From the NCBI GenBank assembly GCA_029212415.1, contig JARGOF010000008.1:1-64000 (forward strand): a stretch of 64,000 bases of DNA, read 5' to 3'. The position numbers and the translations under genes were made by a program. Below, piece after piece: positions 45,483 to 54,598 of the stretch. Position 1 is the first letter of the stretch. Each line of letters opens with the position of its first letter. The stretch comes from Rhizobiaceae bacterium (GTDB lineage Bacteria > Pseudomonadota > Alphaproteobacteria > Rhizobiales > Rhizobiaceae). The notes beneath the pieces are model-generated. The model was not told the DNA's origin and searched no databases. It saw only the letters and a list, made by a program, of their open reading frames with translations.

Positions 45483-46610
45483 ATGGCATTTCGCATAAAA
45501 GGATCACACATCACCGCCCTGCTGATCGCAGGTGCCGTGATCGGCTGGATGGCAACCGGCGATATCGTGGTTGGCGGTCAGGCCAATTCAGCCAATGCGG
45601 TTGCCCCGCCGGCCGAACGCCGCGACGATGACGCAAAGGTCTTCAAGGTACGGTTCGTCGCAGTTTCTCCGGAAATACGCCCGGACATTCTGACGGTGCG
45701 CGGGCGCACGATCGCGGAATCCGTGGTGGCTGTGCGCGCCAAGACATCGGGAACACTGGAAAAGCGGCTCGTATCAAAAGGCGATAGGGTCAAGATGGGC
45801 GACCTGGTTTGCCAATTGGACCGTGGTGTCCGACAAACAATCGTGGCCCGTGCCACTGCAGTGTTGGAACAGGCTGCATTTGAGCATGCCGGTGCGATAG
45901 AATTGCAAAAGCAGGGTTATACGTCGGATGGACGTGTAAAGTCTCTGAAGGCCGTCATGGACAGTGCGGCAGCCAGCCTGGCCGAAGCGATGCAGGAACT
46001 GTCCTATTCGGATATTGTGGCGACTGCGGATGGCATTGTTCAAGACCCCATCGCAGAAATTGGCGACAATCTCTCCGAAGGTGGCACGTGCATTACCCTG
46101 ATCAATTCGGACCCGATGTTGTTCACCGGTCAGGTGTCGGAACGACAGGTCGGCTCAATTGCAGTGGGTGATACGGCGAAAATACAGTTGATATCCGGTG
46201 AGGTCGTTGAAGGTGACATACGCTACATTGCAACCTCCGCAGATGCTGCGACCCGCACATTCCTGATAGAAATCGAGCTCCCGAACAGTGATGACAGGCT
46301 GCGTGATGGTGTGACCGCTGTTGCCCAGATCGCCCTGAAAGGCGCCGAGGCCTACAAGGTCAAGTCATCATGGCTGACGCTGAACGACAATGGGGATATC
46401 GGCGTGCGCGTTGTCGACGACAACAATCTGGTCATGTTCAAAGTGCTGAAAATCATATCACACACCCCACAAACCATGTGGGTGACCGGGCTGGAGCCCG
46501 GCTCCAGGGTCATAACGGTCGGCCAGGACTATGTCATTGCCGGTCAGAGGGTTGAACCTGTCCCTGCCGATGCAGATGTCAAACAAATGAAGGATGAGAG
46601 CAACTCATGA
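45483..46610 (+). CDS. RND efflux periplasmic adaptor subunit (membrane fusion protein)
   Basis: A 375-residue adaptor. An N-terminal hydrophobic anchor (about 9-27) is followed by the lipoyl half-motifs (VRAKTSGTLEKRLVSKGDRVKMGD, about 84-107), a short alpha hairpin (about 120-175) and beta-barrel/membrane-proximal domains. It would link the inner-membrane pump to an outer-membrane channel. No lipobox cysteine is visible near the start. AGGAA precedes the ATG. The stop overlaps the pump start in ATGA. Confidence 0.92.
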   Translation: MAFRIKGSHITALLIAGAVIGWMATGDIVVGGQANSANAVAPPAERRDDDAKVFKVRFVAVSPEIRPDILTVRGRTIAESVVAVRAKTSGTLEKRLVSKGDRVKMGDLVCQLDRGVRQTIVARATAVLEQAAFEHAGAIELQKQGYTSDGRVKSLKAVMDSAAASLAEAMQELSYSDIVATADGIVQDPIAEIGDNLSEGGTCITLINSDPMLFTGQVSERQVGSIAVGDTAKIQLISGEVVEGDIRYIATSADAATRTFLIEIELPNSDDRLRDGVTAVAQIALKGAEAYKVKSSWLTLNDNGDIGVRVVDDNNLVMFKVLKIISHTPQTMWVTGLEPGSRVITVGQDYVIAGQRVEPVPADADVKQMKDESNS

Positions 46611-49600
46611 CTTCCGCCCTGCAGGCCATCATATCGCGTCCCAAGACGATCATCACATTGATGGTCTTCATGATCGCGGCCGGCATCATGTCCTATATCG
46701 GCATCCCCAAGGAAGCCAATCCGGATATCGACGTACCGGTCTATTTCGTATCGATCAATCAGCAGGGCATCTCTCCCACCGACGCAGAACGTCTGCTGGT
46801 TCGACCGATGGAGACATCGCTGCGCGGGCTGGATGGACTCAAGGAACTGACGGCCATTGCCTCGGAAGGCTATGCGGCGATTGTTCTTGAATTCAACATT
46901 GAATCTGACAAGGACGAGGTTCTTGCCGACATTCGCGACAAGGTTGATCAGGCAAAGGCCGAACTGCCAAGCGAAGCGGACGAACCGAGCATTGCAGAAA
47001 CAAATTTTGCACTTCAACCGACCATTATCGTGACTCTGTCCGGTGATGTACCGGAGCGCACGCTGACCAATCTGGCGCGACGCCTGAAGGACGAGATAGA
47101 GGCGATTTCCACGGTCCGCGAGGCCAATCTGAACGGTGACCGTGAAGAGTTGCTTGAGGTCATCCTCGACCTGATGAAGCTTGAATCCTACGATATCACC
47201 CAGGATGAACTGCTCAACGCGCTGTCGCAGAACAACCAGTTGGTGGCAGCCGGTTTCATTGACGATGGCAACGGACGTTTCAACGTCAAGGTTCCGGGTC
47301 TCGTTGAAACGGCCCAGGACGTGTTTGCAATACCGATCAAGCAGAATGGCGAAGGCGTTGTGACGCTTGGAGAAGTGGCCGAAATCCGGCGTACCTTCAA
47401 GGATCCCTCTACGTTCACGCGGGTCAACGGACAACGGGCCATCTCCATTGAAGTGACCAAGCGCATCGGAACCAACATCATTGAAAACAATGATGAGGTT
47501 CGCGCGGTCGTTGCCGCTTTCACCAAGGATTGGCCGGACTCGGTCCACGTGAACTATCTGCTGGATGGCTCGAGCTTCATTTTCGAGGTTCTGGGCTCGC
47601 TGCAATCCTCGATCATGACAGCCATATTGCTGGTGATGATCTGTGTGGTCGGTACATTGGGTATACGCTCAGGCCTGCTTGTCGGCCTGGCCATACCCGG
47701 ATCCTTCATGCTGGCATTCCTGATCCTTGCCGGTCTCGGCATGACGGTCAACATGATGGTCATGTTCGGCATGGTTCTGACAGTTGGCATGCTGGTTGAT
47801 GGTGCCATCGTCGTGACCGAATATGCAGACCGCAAGATCGCCGAGGGCATGGAAGCAAACGAGGCCTACAAGCGCGCCGCAAAGCTGATGTTCTGGCCTG
47901 TCGTGTCCTCAACGGCAACAACGCTTGCTGCCTTTCTGCCGCTGCTCCTGTGGCCCGGTGTCCCCGGACAATTCATGAGCTATCTGCCGAAGATGGTCAT
48001 TATCGTTCTCAGTGCCTCCCTTTTGACCGCGCTGGTCTTCCTGCCGGTCACCGGCACCCTGTTTGCCGCGATTGCTGTTTTCGTGGCCAAACGCGCCAAT
48101 GCGGTGACCGCATTGTTTGTTGGTCTCATTGCCGGCCTGTTTGCCTATGGCAGGCCGCTGGCCGCTCTTGATTTCCCGATACGCGCAGGCGGAAGCGCCC
48201 TGACGGCGGCGATTGCGATATTCATCGGCTATTGGGTCACCCGCTTCATCAATTCACGGCGAAAGCCTCAGACTGTCGGCGGGGTCGATAAAGTTGCCCT
48301 CATGCTGTCTTCAGAAGCAACGCTGGATGTCAGGAAAATTCCGGGCATCACCGGTTCCTATCTGCGACTGCTGAGCCGTGCAGTGGGCACCTTATGGGGA
48401 AACGCAGTCGTAATCGTCGCCATTTTGGCCATGACTGTGGGAAGCTTCGTCTATTTTTCCGCCAACAGCCAAGGCGTTGAATTCTTCGTTGATGAAGAGC
48501 CGGACGTGGCCATTGTGCTTGTTTCAGCACGCGGCAACCTGTCTGCAACGGAGATCAGGGATCTGGTTGGCGAGGTCGAGACAGAAGTTCTGCAGGTCAA
48601 CGGCATTGAAAACGTCGTCATGTCCTCCACTGCTCCCGGTGGTGGCGGTCGCGGCGGCAATGTGCTGGGCGGAGTCCAGGACAAACCAGCCGACGTCGTC
48701 GGCGAATTACAGATTGAGCTGGCCGATTTTTGCTGCCGCCGCAAGGCTGTGGAAATCTTCGAGGATATCCGCCTGCGCACAGCCGATATTGCCGGTATCA
48801 AAGTGGAAGTTCGCAAGATCGAAGGCGGCCCACCGACGGGCAAGGACCTGCGTCTTGAAGTCAAGTCAACCGACTACGACACGATGGTTGCCACTGTCGC
48901 GCGCATTCGCGACCATGTCGACACGATGGACCTGCTGACCGATCAGGAGGATTCACGTCCCCTGCCCGGCATAGAATGGCAGATCGATGTAGACCGGGAA
49001 CAGGCCGGTCGATACAACGCGGGTATTGTTCAGGTTGGCGCCATGGTGCAACTGGTCACCAACGGCGTCCAGATCGGCAGTTACCGCCCCAATGATTCAG
49101 AAGACGAAGTGGACATCAGGGTACGGCTACCTCAGGATGAGCGCACGCTCGACCAGTTCGAATTGCTGAAATTGCGCACGGCAAACGGCCAGGTGCCTCT
49201 CTCCAACTTCATTGAGCGCACAGCACAGCCAAAGGTCTCCTCCATCACGCGCCGCGATGGTCTCTATGCCATGGACGTCAAGGCAAGCGTTGCAGAGGGC
49301 GCCATGGTGGACGGCAGGGCTGCAACGCCGGATGATGCGGTCAAGGCTGTTCAATCATGGCTGGATACGCAGCAATGGCCGGAGAACGCATTCCTTCGCT
49401 TCCGCGGCGCGGATGAGGAACAAAAGGAGTCGGGTGAATTTCTTGCCAAGGCTGCTCTCGCGGCACTCTTCATGATGTTTGTCATTCTTCTGACGCAGTT
49501 CAATTCGTTCTACCAGACGGTTTTGACGCTTTCGACCGTCATACTGGCTGTATCCGGCGTGTTGCTGGGCATGGCGGTGACCGGTCAAAGGTTCTCGATC

Positions 49601-50122
49601 ATCATGACCGGCACAGGTATTGTGGCTTTGGCGGGTATTGTGGTGAACAATGCCATTGTGCTGATCGATACATTCAATCGGCTGCGCGAGGAAGGTGTCG
49701 ATGATATCCGCCAGGCCGCACTGAAAACATCGGCGCAAAGGTTGCGCCCCATCATGCTGACCACGGTGACGACCATATTGGGCCTGGTTCCCATGGCGCT
49801 GCAGATCAATATGAACTTCTTCACCCAGACAATTTCGGTTGGCGGCATTACATCCATCTGGTGGGTTCAACTGTCGACGGCCATCATCTTCGGCCTGGCA
49901 TTTTCGACCATGCTGACCCTGGTGATGATCCCCGCCATGCTGACCATGCCGTCCAATGTTGTGCGCACATGGCGCGCCTTTAGAGGACGTTCCGGTGAAC
50001 CTACCGCAGACGGAACATGGTCTGATTCCGGACAGCAACAGGTGGATAAACAATCCAATCAGCCGGGCCGAAGCAGTGTCAATGACGATGTACCCATGGA
50101 GCGCCCGCTCGCTGCTGAATAG
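46607..50122 (+). CDS. RND efflux pump permease with enlarged central region
   Basis: A 1171-residue proton-driven exporter of the AcrB/CzcA superfamily. TM1 lies at about 13-32, TM2-TM6 at about 335-490 and TM7 at about 600-620, with TM8-TM12 after about 950. In TM4, GMLVDGAIVVTEYADR keeps the first proton-relay Asp, but the second position is Gly, as in heavy-metal-type pumps. GIVVNNAIVLIDT occurs in the TM10 region. AcrB has about 1050 residues. Here two extra hydrophobic stretches (about 498-515 and 530-550) enlarge the loop between TM6 and TM7. No outer-membrane channel gene follows. Substrate unknown. Confidence 0.93.
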   Translation: MTSALQAIISRPKTIITLMVFMIAAGIMSYIGIPKEANPDIDVPVYFVSINQQGISPTDAERLLVRPMETSLRGLDGLKELTAIASEGYAAIVLEFNIESDKDEVLADIRDKVDQAKAELPSEADEPSIAETNFALQPTIIVTLSGDVPERTLTNLARRLKDEIEAISTVREANLNGDREELLEVILDLMKLESYDITQDELLNALSQNNQLVAAGFIDDGNGRFNVKVPGLVETAQDVFAIPIKQNGEGVVTLGEVAEIRRTFKDPSTFTRVNGQRAISIEVTKRIGTNIIENNDEVRAVVAAFTKDWPDSVHVNYLLDGSSFIFEVLGSLQSSIMTAILLVMICVVGTLGIRSGLLVGLAIPGSFMLAFLILAGLGMTVNMMVMFGMVLTVGMLVDGAIVVTEYADRKIAEGMEANEAYKRAAKLMFWPVVSSTATTLAAFLPLLLWPGVPGQFMSYLPKMVIIVLSASLLTALVFLPVTGTLFAAIAVFVAKRANAVTALFVGLIAGLFAYGRPLAALDFPIRAGGSALTAAIAIFIGYWVTRFINSRRKPQTVGGVDKVALMLSSEATLDVRKIPGITGSYLRLLSRAVGTLWGNAVVIVAILAMTVGSFVYFSANSQGVEFFVDEEPDVAIVLVSARGNLSATEIRDLVGEVETEVLQVNGIENVVMSSTAPGGGGRGGNVLGGVQDKPADVVGELQIELADFCCRRKAVEIFEDIRLRTADIAGIKVEVRKIEGGPPTGKDLRLEVKSTDYDTMVATVARIRDHVDTMDLLTDQEDSRPLPGIEWQIDVDREQAGRYNAGIVQVGAMVQLVTNGVQIGSYRPNDSEDEVDIRVRLPQDERTLDQFELLKLRTANGQVPLSNFIERTAQPKVSSITRRDGLYAMDVKASVAEGAMVDGRAATPDDAVKAVQSWLDTQQWPENAFLRFRGADEEQKESGEFLAKAALAALFMMFVILLTQFNSFYQTVLTLSTVILAVSGVLLGMAVTGQRFSIIMTGTGIVALAGIVVNNAIVLIDTFNRLREEGVDDIRQAALKTSAQRLRPIMLTTVTTILGLVPMALQINMNFFTQTISVGGITSIWWVQLSTAIIFGLAFSTMLTLVMIPAMLTMPSNVVRTWRAFRGRSGEPTADGTWSDSGQQQVDKQSNQPGRSSVNDDVPMERPLAAE

Positions 50123-50368
50123 GTTTCCTGCAGCATGTCGCCGGCACAAACCTATTGAAGCCGGTGGCAGGCTCCTATTAACCGTGGCGTTTGCATGATC
50201 GTTCTTACCGACTTTGCAGCCAGGACGTGCAGGCCGCTTCTGCTCGTGCGGTTGGAACAGACAAGGGTGGTAAACGGATTTGTTTACAGGGTGTGACGTC
50301 GTTCTCGGGGCTGATCACAATGCCCTCACAAGCGTCAGGCCCATACAAGCGCCAAACTTATACACGCG

Positions 50369-50629
50369 TCAGGTAAGAGCCGCCCATCCATGGCGTGAAG
50401 CAAGCCCATTTGGGCTGCCGTCGGCTTGCCCACGGGACCGGCAAAGGCACATATATCGTTGCTGAATTATTGACTGAGGTACACCGCCCCCCCCCCAAAA
50501 AGCCTGTCCAATTGTGGACAGTCTTGGGTAGAAGAGTTTTTGGTGCATGATTGGCATGGGCATCTTCGATGGAGCAGCTTGCAGCCCTGCCAGGCAACAG
50601 AGCAAACAAGCAACGGCTTTGACCATCAT
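50369..50629 (-). CDS. Possible small secreted protein (low confidence)
   Basis: An 86-residue reading frame starting with two ATGs (50629 and 50626), with GGAAG about five bases upstream. The first 19 residues (MMVKAVACLLCCLAGLQAA) look like a signal peptide. The frame crosses a tract of ten G. With 11 G the reading would continue in another open frame to about position 50358; with nine G it would stop after about 51 residues. Nothing in it resembles a known family. It lies downstream of pssA on the same strand, past a hairpin. It may be noise. Confidence 0.2.
   Translation of the reverse strand: MMVKAVACLLCCLAGLQAAPSKMPMPIMHQKLFYPRLSTIGQAFWGGGGVPQSIIQQRYMCLCRSRGQADGSPNGLASRHGWAALT
50487..50501. 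repeat. Homopolymer tract C10-A5 (G10 on the minus strand)
   Basis: Ten consecutive C (50487-50496) followed by five A (50497-50501). It is the longest single-base run noticed in the window. Such tracts slip in replication and are also error-prone in some sequencing methods. It falls inside the possible small secreted ORF. Confidence 0.9.
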
Positions 50630-50702
50630 CTATCTTCCGCCAAGCTCCAGATTCCCATTGAGCGGAAGAACTGATTCAAATTGTCAGGGCAAGGCACTCA
50701 AT

Positions 50703-50723
50703 CCATTGAGAAAACCTCAATGG
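50703..50723 (-). terminator. Hairpin after pssA
   Basis: CCATTGAG (50703-50710) and CTCAATGG (50716-50723) are perfect inverted repeats with a 5-base loop, 11 bases past the pssA stop on the minus strand. GATTGAG rather than a T-run follows, so termination may be weak. Confidence 0.4.
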
Positions 50724-50733
50724 CAAGCCATTA

Positions 50734-51570
50734 TCAGTCAGAGTTTTCCGACTCCGCAACTTCGCTCTCGGCACCATAGCGCCGTCCCCAGGCGCGCGCG
50801 CCAAAGGGCAGAGAAAGCAGATAGAGTACCGTCGTTGCGGTCATGGTTTCCCAGGTAAATGTCATCAAAAGAGCGACATAAAGGACCACAATAAGCATGA
50901 TGGGAAAGACCAGGTCCCTGCGAATGCGCTGCCCCAATGTCTTTCCGGAATAGACCGGGACCCGGCTGACAAGCAGAAGCGCAATCAGCAATGTGTAGGC
51001 CGACGCCAGATAGGCAAACAGAGCGCTGCCTTCCACACCAAGAAAACCGAGATAGACCGGCAGCAGCACCAGCATGGCGCCGCCAGGGGCTGGAATGCCA
51101 AGGAAATAATCCGATTGCCAGGTGGCCTTGGTTTCCCTGTCCTCCATGACGTTGAAGCGCGCAAGCCGCAGTGCGGCGGCTATGGCGTAAATCATGGCGG
51201 CTATCCAGCCGAAGGATCGCACCTGATCGAGCAGATAGGCATAGAGCACCAGCGCCGGGGCAACGCCGAAATTGACGATATCGGCGAGCGAATCCATCTG
51301 CGCACCGAACTTTGTGGTCGATTTGAGCAGTCGCGCCACACGGCCATCCACCGCATCCAGAAAGGCCGCGAGCAGCACCATGGAAACGGCCAGTTCAAAC
51401 CGCTGCTCAAAGGCCAGGCGAATGCCTGTCAGTCCTGCGCCGATCGCCAGCGCTGTTATGATATTGGGGATCATCATGCGAATGGAGATATCGCGAAGAC
51501 GCGGGCCCCTGCTTCCGTCATCATCCGGGCCGGAGCCGTTCGGATCAAAAGGTGAAAAACCGGTATCCAT
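50734..51570 (-). CDS. pssA: CDP-diacylglycerol-serine O-phosphatidyltransferase
   Basis: A 278-residue inner-membrane enzyme that makes phosphatidylserine from CDP-diacylglycerol and serine. The CDP-alcohol phosphotransferase motif is clear: DGRVAR (75-80), Gly89, Asp93 and Asp97 in LLKSTTKFGAQMDSLADIVN. About seven hydrophobic segments follow an acidic N-terminus. It is the type II (Bacillus/Sinorhizobium-like) synthase, not the soluble E. coli type. It starts six bases after the psd stop, so both are one operon, and its product is the Psd substrate. Confidence 0.95.
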   Translation of the reverse strand: MDTGFSPFDPNGSGPDDDGSRGPRLRDISIRMMIPNIITALAIGAGLTGIRLAFEQRFELAVSMVLLAAFLDAVDGRVARLLKSTTKFGAQMDSLADIVNFGVAPALVLYAYLLDQVRSFGWIAAMIYAIAAALRLARFNVMEDRETKATWQSDYFLGIPAPGGAMLVLLPVYLGFLGVEGSALFAYLASAYTLLIALLLVSRVPVYSGKTLGQRIRRDLVFPIMLIVVLYVALLMTFTWETMTATTVLYLLSLPFGARAWGRRYGAESEVAESENSD

Positions 51571-51576
51571 GATCTG

Positions 51577-52275
51577 TTAAGCCTTCCTGGAGACCGTCTT
51601 GCCCTTTTGGCTATCAAATTCGGCCAGCGTTGTTTCGCCGGCAATGGCCGTCTGCCCGACCGACACCCGGGGTGTTGCAGCCGGTGGCAAAAAGACATCC
51701 AGACGCGAACCAAACCGGATGAGACCGAAGCGCTCACCTGCCCCCAGATGGTCGCTGGTCGATGTCCAGCAGACAATCCTGCGGGCCACAAGACCGGCGA
51801 TCTGAATGACACCAATGGGACCATGCGCCGTGTCGATCACCAGTCCGTTGCGCTCATTTTCCTCACTGGCCTTGTCCAGTTCCGCATTCAGAAAGGAACC
51901 CGACTTGTAGACAATCTGGGTCACCGTGCCTGTCATCGGGGCGCGGTTTACGTGGCAATTGAAGACATTCATGAAAACGGAAATGCGCAGCATTTCCGTG
52001 TCGCCCAGTCCCAGCTCACTGGGCGGAACCACCTTGGTGATGGACGAGACCTTTCCATCCGCCGGACTGATCACCAGATCATCGTCCAGCGGGGTCAGGC
52101 GCTCCGGATCGCGAAAAAAGTAGGCACACCATACTGTCAGCACCAGACCAACCCAGAAAAGCGGGTCCCAGATCCAGCCCAGAACGAAGGAACCGACCAA
52201 GAAGGCCAGAACAAATTTGTAGCCTTCCTTGTGGATGGGCACCAATGTGTCTGTAATCGTGTCCGCAAGGCTCAT
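51577..52275 (-). CDS. psd: Phosphatidylserine decarboxylase proenzyme
   Basis: A 232-residue short-form Psd that converts phosphatidylserine to phosphatidylethanolamine. The self-cleavage site is Gly189-Ser190 in [13 protein letters not shown]; Ser190 becomes the pyruvoyl group of the alpha chain. Two membrane segments lie near 20-52, then [21 protein letters not shown] (about 56-76) and the conserved [18 protein letters not shown] upstream fixes the ATG at 52275. First gene of a psd-pssA operon, as in Sinorhizobium. Confidence 0.95.
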   Translation of the reverse strand: MSLADTITDTLVPIHKEGYKFVLAFLVGSFVLGWIWDPLFWVGLVLTVWCAYFFRDPERLTPLDDDLVISPADGKVSSITKVVPPSELGLGDTEMLRISVFMNVFNCHVNRAPMTGTVTQIVYKSGSFLNAELDKASEENERNGLVIDTAHGPIGVIQIAGLVARRIVCWTSTSDHLGAGERFGLIRFGSRLDVFLPPAATPRVSVGQTAIAGETTLAEFDSQKGKTVSRKA

Positions 52276-52464
52276 TCGAGTTTCTCCTGATGCAGGTCAA
52301 AGATATCGCGGGATCTGAACGCTTGTCATGCGGTCACTGTTCCCGTCTGTTCGCTGGCGCAGCTCGTATCGTCAATTTTACACTACGTCCATGCCGGCTG
52401 ATAGGTGAAACTGGTCTTTTCCTGCTGCACCGGCATTGGGTTCGAAAATTCTATTGTATGGACG

Positions 52465-54351
52465 TCAGTCGAAGGGGCGTTTGCGCACGATAATACCGAG
52501 ATCATCATGCTCCTGGAACACTTTGAGTTTTTCCTCGGTTTCGCGGGCTTCACGCTGACGATTCCACATGTCCATATAGAGGCCCTTGTGCTCCAGCAGT
52601 TCCTTGTGCGTGCCTCTTTCGGCGATAATGCCATCCTTCAATACGATGATTTCATCCGCGTTGATGACCGTCGAAAGGCGGTGGGCTATGACCAAAGTGG
52701 TGCGACCCTGGCTGACATAGTCAAGCGCCGTCTGGATTTCCTGCTCCGTGGCTGAATCGAGCGCTGATGTCGCCTCGTCCAGTATCAGAATCGGTGGCGC
52801 CTTGAGGATCGTTCTGGCAATTGCCACACGCTGTTTCTCACCGCCGGAAAGTTTCAGGCCGCGTTCACCCACGGGCGTTTCAAGGCCCTGAGGAAGCTTG
52901 GCGATGAATTCGCTGATCTGGGCCATGTCGGCCGCCTTCAACACTTCTTCCTGGCTGGCCGTCACACGTCCGTAGTGAATATTATAGGCCAATGTATCAT
53001 TGAACAGCACCGTATCCTGCGGCACCATGCCTATGGCCCCGCGCAGGGAACTCTGCGTCACATCGCGGACATCCTGACCATTGATCGTGATAGCCCCTTC
53101 CTGCACGTCATAAAAGCGGAAAAGCAGACGAGACAGAGTCGATTTACCGGCACCGGACGGTCCGACGACAGCTACGGTCTTGCCATGCGGCACTTCAAAA
53201 CTGATGCCCTTCAAAATTGGCCGGTCCTGATCATAGCGAAAATGCACATCCTCAAAGCGGATGGCGCCGGACTGGCTGTCCAGTTCCACAGCGTCCGGTT
53301 TGTCCACCACCTCTTCCTTGACATCCAGAAGATCAAACATGTTTTCGATATCGGTCAGTCCCTGACGAATTTCCCGATAGACAAAGCCGATGAAATTGAG
53401 CGGAATGGACAATTGCATGAGCATGGCGTTGATGAAGACAAAATCGCCGATGGTCTGTTCGCCGCGTTGTACGGCCATGGCGGACATGACCATCATGACG
53501 GCCATGCCGGCGCCGAATATCACACCCTGGCCCATATTCAGCCAGCCCAGTGACGTCCATATACGTGTCGCTGCGTGTTCATAGCGTTCCATGGATTCGT
53601 CATAGCGACGGGCTTCCATATCTTCGTTGCCAAAATATTTGACGGTTTCATAATTGAGCAGTGAATCGATTGCCTTGGTATTGGCCTCCGTATCGGAATC
53701 ATTCATGTCGCGTCTGATCGAGATGCGCCAATCGCTGGCGCGTACAGTGAACCAGATATACAGCCAGACAACGACGGCGGTCACGACCACATAGGAAAGA
53801 CCGTAGGTAACGCCAAAAATCACCGCAACAAGGGCAAATTCAAGCAGGGTCGGCAATGTGTTGAGGATGGTGAAGCGAACGATCGCCTCAATACCTTTGA
53901 CGCCACGCTCAATGATGCGCGAGAGGCCACCGGTGCGCCGTTCCAGATGGAATCGCAGCGACAGTCGATGGATGTGAACAAAGGTGCGGTAGGCAAGCTG
54001 ATGAACGGCATGCTGTCCAACCTTGGCAAACAATGCATCGCGCAACTGATTGAAACCCAGTTGGACAACCCGCGCAAAATTATAGGCAATCACCAGCATG
54101 ATGGGCGCAATCAGCACGGCTGGCAGGAATCCCAGCCCGTCGGTATTGCCGTTCAGCGCATCCGTCGCCCATTTGAAAAAATAGGGAACGACAACCTGAG
54201 CGACTTTGGCGACCAGCAGGAAACCGCCTGCCCACATCACCCGTCGCTTGAGGTCCGCCCGGTCCGAGGGCCACATATAGGGCCAAAGATTTTTGAGCGT
54301 TTGAAGCGGGTTACCCGTTTCGGATGAAATCGTTTTTTTCTGATCGGACAA
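52465..54351 (-). CDS. Atm1/HMT1-type ABC transporter (fused permease and ATPase)
   Basis: A 628-residue half transporter. The membrane domain has six helices in about 35-345, and the ATPase domain starts near 375: Walker [11 protein letters not shown] (about 404), signature LSGGEKQR and Walker B ILILDEATSALDS. QLSIPLNFIGFVYREIRQGL and the N-terminal layout match bacterial Atm1 (ABCB7-like) exporters, which move glutathione conjugates or persulfides and affect heavy-metal tolerance. The start is TTG with AGAAGG seven bases before it; no ATG is available in frame nearby. Confidence 0.9.
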   Translation of the reverse strand: MSDQKKTISSETGNPLQTLKNLWPYMWPSDRADLKRRVMWAGGFLLVAKVAQVVVPYFFKWATDALNGNTDGLGFLPAVLIAPIMLVIAYNFARVVQLGFNQLRDALFAKVGQHAVHQLAYRTFVHIHRLSLRFHLERRTGGLSRIIERGVKGIEAIVRFTILNTLPTLLEFALVAVIFGVTYGLSYVVVTAVVVWLYIWFTVRASDWRISIRRDMNDSDTEANTKAIDSLLNYETVKYFGNEDMEARRYDESMERYEHAATRIWTSLGWLNMGQGVIFGAGMAVMMVMSAMAVQRGEQTIGDFVFINAMLMQLSIPLNFIGFVYREIRQGLTDIENMFDLLDVKEEVVDKPDAVELDSQSGAIRFEDVHFRYDQDRPILKGISFEVPHGKTVAVVGPSGAGKSTLSRLLFRFYDVQEGAITINGQDVRDVTQSSLRGAIGMVPQDTVLFNDTLAYNIHYGRVTASQEEVLKAADMAQISEFIAKLPQGLETPVGERGLKLSGGEKQRVAIARTILKAPPILILDEATSALDSATEQEIQTALDYVSQGRTTLVIAHRLSTVINADEIIVLKDGIIAERGTHKELLEHKGLYMDMWNRQREARETEEKLKVFQEHDDLGIIVRKRPFD

Positions 54352-54527
54352 GGAAATGCCTTCTGAAGCATGATGCGCTGGAATTCGTCGAAATCGTTTT
54401 GACCACTGCCAGGATGCTCAGCGGAAAAGCGAATTGTTGTCGTGCCATTGTGCCATTGGCGCATTTGACCACGTTCAACAGATTTAAGGCAGCAATTCTT
54501 CAATCGCTGCCCGGCCTATAGGTATAG

Positions 54528-54568
54528 AAAAAACAGGCTGGAACCTACCCTTATTAGATAGGTTCCAG
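54528..54568 (-). terminator. Rho-independent terminator of the LysM-protein gene
   Basis: CTGGAACCTA (54538-54547) and TAGGTTCCAG (54559-54568) make a perfect 10-bp stem with an 11-base loop. On the minus strand the stem is followed by CCTGTTTTTTC. It starts 31 bases after the gene's stop codon. The remaining gap to the ABC gene is unremarkable. Confidence 0.85.
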
Positions 54569-54598
54569 ATTGATCCAGTCAAGCGTTTGCAAAAAACC

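Larger units (their letters stand above)
50123..50733. other. 611-bp gap between the RND pump and pssA
   Basis: No conserved gene is recognised. It contains two hairpins (AGCCCA/TGGGCT at 50403-50416 and CTGTCC/GGACAG at 50504-50521), a run of ten C followed by five A (50487-50501), a possible small minus-strand ORF (50369-50629) and an 8-bp hairpin next to the pssA stop. It lacks terminal repeats or transposase remains that would indicate a mobile element. Confidence 0.6.

Noticed and set aside
46544-47605. 353-residue minus-strand ORF
   Set aside because: Antisense to the RND adaptor/permease genes; Asn/Arg/Gly-rich with no family pattern.
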